Below are positions 32,612 to 50,900 of a DNA stretch of 64,000 nucleotides, piece by piece. Origin of the DNA: Pegea sp. RAD2-039 (taxonomy: Eukaryota; Chordata; Thaliacea; Salpida; Salpidae); contig JAQGEQ010000078.1 of NCBI GenBank assembly GCA_034620365.1, positions 186,001-250,000 on the forward strand, in the 5' to 3' direction. The stretch's first letter is position 1. Every line of letters starts with the position of its first letter. Under the pieces are notes generated by a model. The model did not search any database, had not been told where the DNA came from, and saw nothing but the letters and a program-made list of their open reading frames with translations. Both the position numbers and the translations under genes were made by a program.

Positions 32612-35600
32612 AGCTAAAAAGATCAAAAGAAAATAATTAAAATGTACTGATGAAACAAAATTTAGTCAAATTTAAATACTGACAAAGTGTTTTTTGCAAA
32701 TATCTAATCCTACATAGTAACACAAAGTGTTAAAATATTAAAACTTAAAAGCATTACAGCTTTAGATAGATTATAAAGATCAATTATGAAAATAATAACC
32801 TGAAATACTAAAATTACTGTTCTTTAAAATTTCAGACCTTTAATCTTATAGTAGCAGTCTGCAATTTAAAGTAAACTCTGAAATGTTAATAAATAACTAG
32901 CTATTTTTTATTTAGATAACAAACATATTATTTTGTTGAAATAAGTAAACAAATGTACTTTAATCATCTTTAACAATCATCAATTTTTCATCTTGTTTGA
33001 AACTCCCACAAAGTTGTTTTTTGTGCATTTATCTTTTGATCGGCTGATCAGTTAATTCTACCTGGATTTGCATTTTAATAGTGTTCTATAAATCAAATCC
33101 TGAATAGATTTAATTTCTTTTAAAGGTTTAGTTTATTCAGTTTTTCAAATTACTACTAATGTTTGAAAATAAAGCAAAGTCAAATCATCGATAAATTTAA
33201 AAAAAAAGTTACAAAGTCAAAGGTAAATAAAGTGTTGTATAATAATAACTTAGGTTTATAATATCAAGGACACTGGTTCGAGTCCCTTACAGAGAGAAGA
33301 ATTGGTATGGGTCAGTACACTTAATTAAAAACGTTTTAGATAGCACAACTAAAATTTTTTTTAACAAATAAACTCAGAAAATCACTAATTCAGGCAAATT
33401 TTTTCTTGGTAGTCGAAAATTTGGATGCATAATTCAAGCAGTAATACTTTCTTAATATAGTAAATGCTTGCTTCGGAAGCTGCGGAGAAATTATACGAAC
33501 AAGAGAAAAAGCCTTTAAGGTTCTTCTTTCTTTAAAGCTGGATTTTCTTCCCTTTTCTTCAGTTGTTTGCAAAGTAAAAAGCGCTATTCGGAGCGATCCG
33601 CTACGACATTTTTCCAGCTGTTAGTTACTGATTTTAAGCAATTTCATATCGCACTTGCAGGTATCTTTGAAACCAAGACAAGGACTGCTTATGTTGCGTT
33701 TACCCTTAGATAGCTTCCCGTACAACAGATCCCTTAGGATCCGTCTGTCACCCAATCGACGGACGTGTCCTAACAGTGAAGCCTTTGCTTGCTTAGCATG
33801 CTGTATATTGTTGTCAGACCAAAGAGTTACTTTTGCTTGTTTTTTGCTGATTAGTCAAGCTACAGTTTAAAGTGGTGAATCGTATCATGAAATGTCTTAT
33901 CGAAGATAATACATTATATGTCTAAATATAACTCCAAATAATGTTATAGTCAAATTAGATTTTGCTATCTCAAAATATTATGTCATCTTAACTTAGGAAA
34001 TATTCCTGCCAAGATAACTTTATTTAACACTATTTTTATTTACTTTAGTTTTAAACAACTTATATAAGCATTGTACATTTTTATGACTGTTTTTTCTAAG
34101 TGTTTGATAAAATTTCCAAAAAGTTATAAACAGCTGACTCTCTTTTAATTTCAAAAGACAATTTGCAAATCTCATCGACCAACCTTTTTATTGTTTTAAA
34201 TCAAATTTGAATAATTAATTTACAATATTTATCTATATTATCATTGAACAAATTGCTCTAAAATTGGTTTAATTAGTAGGTTTATAATTAAATTTTAGCC
34301 CACATTAGGTTTTTGTTATTAAAATAAATATTTCTAAATATTCAATAAGAATATATTGAGGAGTAAATGAACATTATTGTAAAATGTGCTTAAGTGGTGT
34401 GTACGTGACTCAGTTTTCAGCATGTTCTTTGCAGTGATTTGTTACGTTCGGCTATTTGCACCTAGCATTTATTTCAATTAAGTTATCTCCTGTAATCATT
34501 TTTTGTATGATATTTGACTTACTCGTGTTATAAAGTAAATCATTTTACAAATGAGTTTTGTAGTATTGGTGGTAACTAAGTATTTGTATTAACTCAATTG
34601 TTCATTGAAATTTATTTTATTATGTTTTTATGACTTAAATAAATCTAGTCACTATCCATTTATTTAGTTTGTAATCAATTTTTTGTAGTTTTTTCTTTGC
34701 TGTATGAAAATTATTATAAATCTGTTAATAAAATTTAGTATTAAATGATCTTTTGTTGTTTAAATTTTTAAAATAGAGTTTTTTACCATTTTACTTTTAG
34801 CTGGTTAGTTTTATTTATTTGTGGTAGCATTTGATCAATGGTAGTTTAAATTGTTTTTTTTTGTGGTTTACTTCTAAAAAATTGTATCAATTAGAAAGGT
34901 TATTAAAAGATTTGAATTAATGTTTTTATTTTTTTATATATTTTTATCGTTTGTAGCTTGACCACTTTCTTTTAAATATTCCACTTTAAAATAACTTAGT
35001 GTAAATATTTAAAAAATATTTGTTCTTATTTATTTTTAAATGAAATATTTTTTGATACAACATAGCTCATTTAATCATGTATTGACTCAAATTTCTTCTG
35101 ATTGTGTAATCAATTTTAAAAATATTTTTATGAATTAAATTATTTAAATCATTTTTAGGAATAATATGTGTTTTGGAATTTATAAAACATTTTGCTTTTC
35201 AATTTTTTGCTTGTAATATTTTACTTATTGTTAATTTTTATAAACTCTTTTTTAGCTTAGCTAAAATAGTTGCTTGAAAAGGAATATATAATAGACCATT
35301 ATACTGTAAAAGTCACCAATTCATTTGGTTACATATACATAAATATTTATTTGTTTTATTTATTTAAAAAATACTCTATTGTTTAAAGTATTTTTAATTA
35401 ATAGTATTCATGTTTTATTTTTGGGTATTATAAATAATTATTTAACAGGTAGATTTTGTTATCTATTGATAATATTTTTATTAATGACCAACACTTGTTT
35501 AGATATTTTTCACTGAGTAAAAAGTTTTACTATTAAAATTGTATTTGAAATTCTATTTAGTAAGTTTAAGCTGCATCTTATTTATATTTCATTTTATAAT

Positions 35601-35672
35601 ATTAATGAAATAATTCATTTTATTCCAGCTTTTAATTAGTTTTGTATATAGTTTAAGTTTATTAAGAAAACC
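32612..35672. other. Divergent intergenic region between regucalcin and KDM4
   Basis: The two genes point away from each other, so both promoters should lie here. The region contains a non-LTR retroelement 3' fragment at 33385-33860. The stretch from about 34300 to 35640 is markedly T-rich on the plus strand. I see no clear TATA box or other motif that I would defend. Confidence 0.6.
33385..33860 (-). mobile_element. Non-LTR retrotransposon 3' fragment (end of ORF2)
   Basis: Reverse-strand reading from about 33800 gives LGHVRRLGDRRILRDLLYGK then LSKGKRN and FKDTCKCD, a conserved C-terminal motif seen in many LINE ORF2 proteins (typically GHV.R...R.PK.LLYGEL..GKR). After a stop it continues as ..LQTTEEKGRKSSFKERRTLK. 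A sister copy lies at 56380-56625. The block is GC-richer than its surroundings. The rest of the element is missing. Confidence 0.85.
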
Positions 35673-41111
<5,439 letters not shown>

Positions 41112-42768
41112 TGTAGCGCTATCATTCAGAAAGGGTTACCTTAAAACTGTGCTAAACGGATATTTAGGTTGAAGTTTTTTATTGTGTTCTCATCACTGTT
41201 ACTGAAAATATGGATGTGATGAGAAATTCTTTTTTAAACTTCTATCTATATCCTTTGTTTTTTAGGAAATTTTTAATCGTGTCTAGCTTTTTGTCATGTA
41301 TTTTTTACATATGCATCTAGTAATGCAGGTGTCATGATATAAAAACTAGTTTCATAAATATGTGGTTCTACATTACTCAATTTTTTTAAACTAATTCAAG
41401 TCTTTGAAGAAATAACGATTTTTACTTATTTGATAGATTAAAAACAAGAATTTCCTCTCAACAATTTTATTCTAGCAATTAAGATAGGTTTTATGATTTT
41501 GAAATGTGTTGAATAGTTTAAGATTTTAGGTTTAAAAGAGTTTAAAGATATAAGATATATATATATTTCTAGCTTCAGTATAAGTCCTTAAAAATAAGAA
41601 TGTTTAAAAGTTGGAATACTTTTTGCTAGATTGATGAATATTAAACAAAAATAGCTCTATTTTTTGTGCATATTATGAAATATAAATTGCCAAATAATAA
41701 CTTCTACTTTTTCTATTCTAAAATCAATCCAACATTTTATTTTTTAGTTTAATTTCTTGGTCGAAATGTCTATATAAAAACAACCTTTATTTTCAAAAAC
41801 AATATATCTGCTGAAAAAATGTCACTAAAACTTCGTTATGAGAAATTAATTAACAACTATATGAAAAGGACAGACAAAAATGTTTATAATATTCAAGACC
41901 AACATATTAAAGATGAATTTAGAGAAATTGAATAATAGTTATTGATGAACGTTGATTCTATTAAAAGTCGGTAAGCGAACAGCGGTACAATATATAGAAA
42001 GCCAAATAATATTTTATTGATTAGATAGTTTTTACAACTAACACCCTCTTTTAATTTTTTTTTGTTCTTCGGAAAAAAATGTATTAATAAGCAGAACTTA
42101 AATTTGAATTTAAGTTAGACTGATTAATAAACTTTATCTAGACTAATATAATGTAATAAAAATATGCTTTTAGCTTAAGAAAGAATTTATTTTTTTACAA
42201 CCTTATAAGTTCTTTTACACTGTTTGTTAAATTAAATTATTAATCTTATTTATTTTTACTATAATTGGATTACGTTTTAAAACTAAAGCAAATATGAAAA
42301 AATCCTTTTTATCCTTAGTAATTACTAATCGATTTTAAAAGTAATACAATTTGTGATTTATTGGTGATATACACTTAATATTAATACTTTTTATCTAATA
42401 TCGGTATTATTAAAATTTCTTGTAACTTCTGAACAATCGCCTAATGAAATTTATTTTTACATTCTTTTCACTAATAGTTTTTCATTAAAAAATCCAGTTC
42501 AATAAGTTATACAATATAAAATAGGTAAATTTTTAGATTTATTAATTCTTAATTAACGCATTTTAATATAGATTAGTATTAATTTAAAAAGCAAAAAAAA
42601 ATTATAAGCAAATTTTCAAAATTTTAAAGCTAGAAATTTTTCCAGTAAATTTAAAAAATGAAAAATTGCTTCTAACAAAACTCTAATAGATAAAGTTTAA
42701 TTTTTAGTATTTATTTGTTGTTTCTATCTGTGTTTATATGTTTTAAACATTACTTATTATATGTAATA
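41112..42768. other. Intergenic region 3' of KDM4
   Basis: AT-rich DNA with a short TA run near 41560-41570. I see no open frame or repeat of note; it presumably contains the KDM4 3' UTR and the promoter of the next gene. Confidence 0.6.
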
Positions 42769-43432
42769 ATGGGTCAAGAAGATTCAGAAAACAATTTGGG
42801 CTTTTTTTATGGAAGTAACAAAAAAAAAGTAATTATACAGAAAACATCGTCTTGTTATAGGTAAAGATTTCTTCATATTTTTATAATTTACTTATACGGC
42901 AAAGTTCGATAAAATATGAAATATAAAACTGATTATATTTTTAGCTTCGACAAAATAGCTTTGTTGAAACAATCTTTGAACCATTTTCGCACAAAGTCTT
43001 CCCAGAATATAAAAATTAGAAATAGTAGTACTTTTAAACAACAATCTAAATTTCGTAAAGAATTCAATAAAAGTTTTATAAAAGGTGATACATTTTATCT
43101 TATTTAAATGTTTATTTGATTATAAACTTCCAAATAGTTCAAGGTATTAGGATGTTTTTTCTATTTTATAGAAGCATCTGTTATTGCAATACCATTGAAT
43201 GAAAATTATCAAAGTAGAAGTGATGTAGAAACCAGCAACCAATCTTTGTCAAGAAAGAAACCAGATTCTATTTTGCAGTATGATTAAAAATAAAAAAATC
43301 TCTTTCATCTAAACATTAAATTTCAGCATTCGCCGTAGATTGAAAAAATCTGCTGAAAAATTAAAGATGCAATATGCTATGAAATCAAATAATTACCTTT
43401 CAAATGAACAAAGTGAAATTATAAACTGTTGA
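42769..43432 (+). CDS. Small basic protein with N-myristoylation-like start
   Basis: Exons 42769-42860, 42945-43084, 43172-43277 and 43327-43432 join into an open frame of 147 residues ending at TGA 43430. The first residues, MGQEDSEN, fit the myristoylation pattern (Gly2, Ser6), and the last residue is cysteine. The rest is Lys-, Ser- and Asn-rich and includes RRRLKKSAEKLK, with no recognised domain, signal peptide or membrane segment. I do not recognise the protein. If lipidation holds, it would associate with a membrane; that is inference from the motif only. The next gene begins about 70 bases downstream on the same strand, and the two might also be one transcription unit. Confidence 0.6.
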
Positions 43433-43501
43433 TTACATGTTTTAGAAATTATTTAGATTATATTCATAAATGTGCCATATTTTTGATTTTTAAACAAATT
43501 T

Positions 43502-46500
43502 ATGAACAGATATTTAGTAATTTCTGCTTATATGAAATCCTTATGACTCAAAAATATTTTATTGAATCTTAGATAGAAAACTGAAGTCTAATCTTTAAAA
43601 TTTTTCTTTTATTTCAAGTTGAAACCAAATATAAATCTAAACTACCCGATTTCCAGAAAATAGATCACATCAGAAGCAGAAAGTCAGTGATGATTGCTTA
43701 ATCATTTCTTAGTCAAAACTGGATTTGTTACATAATAAATCCTCTTCTTCAGACTTTCTTTTAATGGATTTGCTCATTGTGATCCCCCGAAAAAGAAACG
43801 TTTTCTTTCTCACCTGGTAGAAAGCAGTCAAAAAGATTTTAGTCTTTATCGAAGCTGTGACTTACTTGAAAAAGATAAAAAAGCTTTAGAGTCGATAGCT
43901 ATTAACTATATTAATAAAATTGAAGAAATAGGAAAGGTTTGGAAAAGTTGAAGTAAATATCTGAAATTTAATTGTTTTTTTTTTTATTAAGAAAACAGCC
44001 TCAAATCTGGATTATAAGAAAAGGCCGTCAGCAGCTCCTAAAATAAACAACTCTAACATGTCAGTGGTTTGATTTAAACAAAGAAGTTTGATTTTTTGTG
44101 ATTACGGAATTATAATCGAGTTATAAGCATTTAACTGTATCAAAATGTTTGAAAGCATTTGAGTTCTTGCTGAAAAGCTGGTGACAATAAAATGAAATCT
44201 TTTAATATTATTTAATAAAGAGATTTCTTATGGACTTTCAATGATTAATTAACAATTAATAAATTTGATCACTAAATATTAAATTAATTGTTTATTTTTC
44301 AATTACTTTTTATAGAAGTGTATGTCCAAATTTTTCTTATAACTCCCATACGAGATTGAAATCAAATATTCGTATAAGTAATCCTAGCAAAGCTTCAGGT
44401 GATTAATGTTTCTATACTTAACAAACTCTCTTTTATATTGTTTATTATTTTTCATGGTCAGTAAATCATTCAAATATCAGATTTAATGATAAAGTGTCTG
44501 ATGTAAATGGCTCTTTTTCAAACACTAAAACTTCCCACTCCCAGTTTAAAGTTTGTTACTTTTCATATTTGAAACTTATACTTTTTTATTTTGGATCATT
44601 TCTTTATTAGTTGATTCCAGTTGAATCAACTGCTAATTTGCCAGCTATTGAAATAGTAATAGGTAAAGTAGAAGATCAGGAACAACCGCCTTCGAAAGAT
44701 ATTTCAAAGAAGCAAGGGTCTGTTCATAAAGGTCTTGCTTTGACTTCCACGCACAAGTTCATGGAAGACTTGAGTGATGAAGAGGTTCGGTTATTTCAAT
44801 TAGGAAATGTTTAATCTAATTTATTTAAGTTTATTGAGAAACGTTCAAACAAATTTCTTGTTTGCAGATGATTATGAAAGTAAGATTAATTTCCCCAATG
44901 AAAAATTATCAAAATGTAAAGATTTGATTTTTTAAGAATGGAAAATTCACTGCAAACCTCAACAGATTACCTTATAACAATGAAGGCATGATTGTTGAGC
45001 AGTTAATTATACAAATAATTCTTTTCATTTTGTTTTTATTAAATTTTAAAACTAAATATTTTAGCTAATTGTTCAACAAAACATCATTTAAATGAAAATA
45101 TTTTTTAAGGTTTAGATGACAAACAGCTCCACCCAAAAGTAACTTTCTATTTTCTAATTCAATTTTGTTTTTCTAATACTTCTTTCAACTTTAGGCAGAT
45201 GAAGATGAAGTAGCAGCAAATCAAAGTTAGCAGATTTATTTAAATATAAAAGAAATACTGACATGAAATTGCTCTACAGATCAATCATCTCATGTTTCTG
45301 ATAAGGTAACTTGTTGGATTTAAATCCTTCGATCTTAAGTCGTTTTGTTTGCAGAATAATCATTTGGTTTCTTCTCGTCAAAAAATGTTATTGAAGACAA
45401 AAAAAGAAGAAAAATCTATAAATGGTATAGAAAACAAGTCGTTAGTTCAGAACCAACCTAAACCTATAAAAAGCAAAGAACATCAAATAAAAGTTCAAAA
45501 AATTGAAGAAGATAAAAGAGATATCGAAAATGATAATGGAAAAGGTAATAATGATGAGATAAAAGGTGATGATGTTAAAGTTGATGAGTCAAAATCACAT
45601 GATGATGATAACGCAAAGACTGAAGATGTTCTAGAACCAGATGAAGAAGATAGTGAATCTAGTAGTGATGATGAAGTCTCAGACACTTTTATGAATTTCC
45701 CAAATTCAGAGTTTTTAGAGACTGATTTTCCTAAAAGTAAACAGTTTAGTACTCTTGAAAGACACAGAGTTGTGATTTTTGGTGAAAGTTCCCTCAATTT
45801 ACAAGTGCCCTACTATGAATCAAGTGATAACCAACGTTTTGAGGTTCATTTGCTTCCTTATTAAGTTTTTCTGATCATTAAACTTCAACAAATTTGTTTT
45901 CAAGGCTGTTGCAAACATGGTTGCTGTCGATAATGTAATTGAAGAAGATGAAAATGAAGGAGAATACAGGAATTTTGCAATCATAGATCCTAGTGAATTG
46001 AAATTAAACGCATACGACTTTGAGGTAGTTTATCAAAATCGATGAAACTAACCTTCTAAATAGTTTAGTTTCAGGTTACTTCCAGCCAGTCGACCCTAAA
46101 AGGGGCAGGAAAAGGATTTATTTACAAACAACCGTTAGTTTCACAACTTCTAGCGTTTCCGAAACTAAAAAATTTTCAGGTTTTATTATTCGCTTGTTTG
46201 AATACTATTTGAAAGGAACTTTTTAGAAGATCAAAAAACCTGATGTTGGTTGTGAAGCCCTTAGTTACCGAAAAGGACATGAAAAAGAGCTTGGTCGTAA
46301 TCTTATGAAGTTAGAATCTTATGAAAGGAAGATAAAACAAGTTTGTCTACTCCTTATCACTCGCATCCATCTAATCTTTGATCTTCAAGGATATGTCCTC
46401 TCGGATTAACTTACGAGGGAGATTCAACTTCAAAGACTTCATCTGCAGATACGAACTACCTCATGATCTTAATCAACTCATAGGTCTTTAAATCACTTCT

Positions 46501-47297
46501 AATCTTTATCTTCAGACTCTTTATTCACAGGTATGAGCCCAATTACATACATCACCAACTACTGTATGATACCGCCTAGGAGAAGTAGATTATATGAAAC
46601 AGTTTTTAAAAATCAAATTGAAAAACGCCAGTCGGAGTGCATTGATAGAAATGAATCTTTCTCCCTTCACCCCGAGCTTTATAAGTTAGTTTCTGGTGGG
46701 GTTAAATCTATCCTTGGATCCGTGCGCACTCGAACTAATATGGAAGTTGATCTTCATTGTTTGGTTCAACGCACGTACAACAATCATAAATTTATACTAG
46801 GACCAAATCAATGTGAAGCGAATCTGAAAAAAGATTCCAAAAAGTCTACAAGGAGTGGAGATAAGTTATCAAAAACGGTAAGGTGCTGATGAAGTATGAA
46901 GATAAGTGAAAGATTCTTTTGTAGGAACTCCTAAATGGTCTTTATGAGATTCATTTTGGTAAAATTAAAAATGAAATAATTGAAGATATGCTTCGAATGC
47001 TTCGTGTAAATGATGATCAAATTGACCTAGAAGTTGATCTTAAATTGTTCTCTGCTGTGTGTGCTACAATGGAAAGAATATTTCCATTTCATTTTTAGTG
47101 AGTTGAAATTTGTATGATGCTCTTAATTTATCTAAATCTTTTATTTTATCACTCCTAGTAAACAAGACAAATCAATACGATGTCGTGATACAGTTTTCGG
47201 AAATGTCATGAATTATTTTAATTTAAATTCTGAAATTGATCTTGAGAAACTGACATCAGGTTTGAGGCAATTATTCACCATTTTACTGAATTTTTAA
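43502..47297 (+). CDS. Large acidic protein of unknown function, many small exons
   Basis: Exons with continuous phase: 43502-43516 (tentative start), 43657-43682, 43753-43936, 43992-44059, 44316-44398, 44462-44550, 44611-44773, 44868-44879, 45110-45138, 45195-45225, 45280-45305, 45355-45843, 45905-46024, 46075-46179, 46227-46340, 46390-46483, 46531-46877, 46925-47097, 47159-47297. The stop is TAA 47295-47297. The N-terminal half is low complexity; the long exon at 45355 encodes a Lys/Glu then Asp/Glu/Ser-rich tract (EDSESSSDDEVSD). The C-terminal third looks folded: SRINLRGRFNFKDFICRYEL, GMSPITYITNYCMIPPRRSR, ESFSLHPELYKLVSGGVKSI and EDMLRMLRVNDDQIDLEVDL, the last of which is helical and EF-hand-like. 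I do not recognise the family. Exon 44868-44879 is only 12 bases and is needed to keep the frame. The 5' end is the weakest part of the model. Confidence 0.65.
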
Positions 47298-47962
47298 TAT
47301 GTGAATAAGCTTCCAAGCATTTTAATTCAACTTCTGTGTTTGATTTGAAATAAGTTATTATTTCACAATTTAAAATAAAATTAATTCAAGTTTTAAAGAT
47401 TTGTTTATTAAATTTAGTTGTTAGACTTCTTGAAAGGATTAAAAGTAACAACAAATTTATTATATATAGTTTGAGACTGGTTTATTTGCTCTTTTATTGA
47501 TACAAATAGTTATTAAATGGTTTAATGTTAAGACGAAATCACAGTATACAGAAAAATATTGTTGTCGTGAATCACATTTAGTTTTCTTAGTTTTTGATTC
47601 ATAAAAGTTATTTAAAAACAACATTTGTAAAGCTTATACAAAAATAAACAAACTTAGATAAATGTTTCAAATTACATATCTTTGTAATCATCTCAAAATT
47701 TTGTTTCTGACTTAGATGTAAGAGTAAATAAATTAAACCAGATTTATAAGAAACATATACTGAAGCAAATACAAGCTGCTATATAAAAGAAGAATATCTA
47801 AGTGCTAAACGCTAAGTGAGTGAAAAAAGAATTAAATCGGCCATTTACAAATTACCATCACAAATACCTTGTCATAAAATCACAGCAAAACAAGAGTATA
47901 AACTGACAAAAAAAAAACTGTTCAGAATGAGTTTTAGTGGCTTAATACAGAAATATGTGGAT

Positions 47963-50900
47963 TTAAGTCTCCTGAACTCCAAAAACGTCTTCAACAAGAG
48001 CTTTGTAGTTGATCTTGTTGACTCCATTTGCTGATAATGAATCATTCCCAACCCAAGAATCAACCTGATAAGAGCTTGATTATATTCAGAGTACTAATTA
48101 ACAAGAGGTGAGTTTACGTGAAGTGGTGCTTGTTGGTATTGAACCATTACAGCTGGCTTAGTTCGCCAGTTAAGAAGTTCTATAGCTTCTCGATATTTGA
48201 TTTGACCGTCGCTCATAAAACTGAGAAATATTTGATGATTACAACGACATCAGTTATCTGGTAGTTACCTTCTTTCGATGGCGTTCATGATATCGTAGGA
48301 TATTGGTAATTTATGAGATCTGTAAGCACATCTGAATGAATGAAGATCAATAAGACCAGTTTGTTTTTCATCTTCCATTTCACAAGCATCCATGAGTTGA
48401 TCAAAATTCTAAATTTAGTATCCCAACCAAAAGTTTTTAGTTTTATTTAAAGGGCTGAATAAAAATGAAACAAAAGCCACCTCAAAATTTTTCCTTTTCA
48501 ATTTTTCTTGAGCAACAGCTAACACCAAATTGACATCCAAATTTTTAACTGGATCAGATGAGTAATTCCTTCCGACTGTCATGATTTCTTGCTCTGAAAG
48601 AACTCCCAGACCAAGCAGCTGTTCTCTGCATTTAAATTAGATATTTGCGAGAAATATGAAGAATTTGTAAATATGGAGATTTTGAATAAAAACCTTAAAA
48701 TTGTGTAAGGTAAGTTTCCGTTTTGATCAGTATCATGAAGGAGAAACAACTCTTTCAATTCTTTTTCCTTATTTTTTGCCGCTTCCGTAATTTTAGGTAT
48801 AATTAAAGCCATATTTGAATGAGGGAACTGTAAAGAAGTGACAATGGTTTTGAAATAGAGGCAATCTACTAGTTATATCAGGATTCTAACCTCATCGCAA
48901 TGAGATTCCATATATCTCAAAGCATATTCATCAGCGTCAGTCAGTATAAAATTGAATTTGTTGAATGTACAATGAGCTCCAACATAAAGATCACCAACTT
49001 CATAGTATTCAGCTGTTCCTTCCATATTATCATAGTCATGAGGTTTCTTTAGACGTCTTCTTTCCAAAAATTGTCCTCCAATAACACCTTTGATTCGAAA
49101 TATTAAATTATCTTTTAAGATTTATTTTACAACTTTTTTACGAAAACTCTTAAAAAGGAGATTTTTTCAGTTTGTTTTGATAAATTCAGTGAGGTCATCA
49201 ATATTTTGTTGGAATTTTCACTAGCAGTAGATTTACCTGAATTTCTTAGAGGTGGTTCAAAGAATGAGACCGTATCATCTGATAAATAATAAGAAACGAT
49301 GAATTTTCGAGTACTATCAATCGGACTATCTGTAACCATATAAGCCACAAAACGCAATATATGGCTCTCCAAACCAACCCTAAAAAACAGATTTTAAACT
49401 CAATTCTGAAAATCATCAAATATTTAAATGAGATATAATTAAATTAAAATATAAATATATTTGCATCTATTAAAAAAGAATAAATCAAAGTTGAAATGAA
49501 TCATTTACAAAAATTGTCTTTAAAAACTAATAAAATACCAACCTATCCTTCTCCAAAAATTTGATAAAATCTCGTCTTGGAGGTTTTGGGACAAGTCCCA
49601 GACACGTTGCAAGCGAGTCCATCTCAGATCCAAATCCATTGTAAGGTGGAAAAGAAGATGAAACTGGTGGAGGTTGGGACTCCTTGTAAACTATTTTCTC
49701 GAATTTATCTGAAAACAAATGAATTGGATGATTTAGTCCTCTTTGAGCTTATTTAGGTTTCAGATCACCTAAAAAGTTAATAAAATTCATTTTTTTTTTT
49801 AGTTTTTTTTTAAAGCAAAAATTTTACTAAAAAATTGAAGCTATGTAACTAAAAATGGAAAAAATCAATTCATAAAAATTTTTAGAATTACTCAAATGTA
49901 TAAATTTCAAAATTATGAAAATATTTAAAGAATAAATCTTGAAAGAAATTCACCAATTCCAAATTTGCATTTGTAGTGATCTTTAGTGAAGTCATCACAA
50001 TCACACAACACAATCCGGCGTCCCCAAGCGTTCAACACACTTCCAATCATAAGATCTTCATCTTTATAGTAATCCTCATAAATAGCACCAGTCTAAAATA
50101 GTCCAAGTTGAAACTAAATTCGCCGCTATGTTAGATGAGAAAGGTAACCAACCTTTAAACTGTCCAGTATATACCTCCCACCATGACCCGTTGGCCCAAA
50201 CACATTCAAAACAGTCCTAGTAGTGGCTTCACCCGGTTTCAACATCGGCATTGGAGCATTCTAAGCAAGGAAGTCGCTTATTAAAAAGTCTTAGGAATAA
50301 GATACGATGATATTTGAAAGTCAAACTTTAATGAGTTTAAAAATAATTTGAAAAAGTTGAAAGAAATTTGATATCGAAGATTATTTGAAGGATTATAAAC
50401 TTACTTTAGGTAGACGACCTCTACGAAGAAAGACAGGACCATTATCTCGACCAGCGTTTGCTGGAATCTTCTCATATATCTCAATTGTATCATCAGCGAG
50501 GTAATAACAGAGAACCTACAACAAAAATCAGCTGTTAGAATCCACATTTTCTGAACCAACAAAAGTTCGAACCAGATCTCTGCGATCTCCAAACATTGTG
50601 TCTCTGTCATCCCAGTAACAAAAAAACCTCAGCACCCTGCGATCATGATCGAGAAATTGTTTCAATGTATCCATCTTCTCGTAAGGACGAAGAGGTTGAG
50701 CAATCTTGGCTTGCTGGAAGAAATTGAGGATTTAGAAGTGAGGTGATAATAGTTAGGATTATCTACTTCCTCTCTTAAGGTGCTGTAAGGATCATTTGGA
50801 ACTGGACAAGCTTCACCAACTCTTACACCAAGCTTCTTTAAGAAGTTTCTAGTGAAATCATCACCATCACATAGTTTGAATTTTCTGCAAAATTGTGATA

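Noticed and set aside
33275..33285. GGTTCGAGTCC, a perfect tRNA B-box-like motif
   Set aside because: No A box, acceptor stem or anticodon arm could be folded around it; likely chance or a trace of a tRNA-derived repeat.
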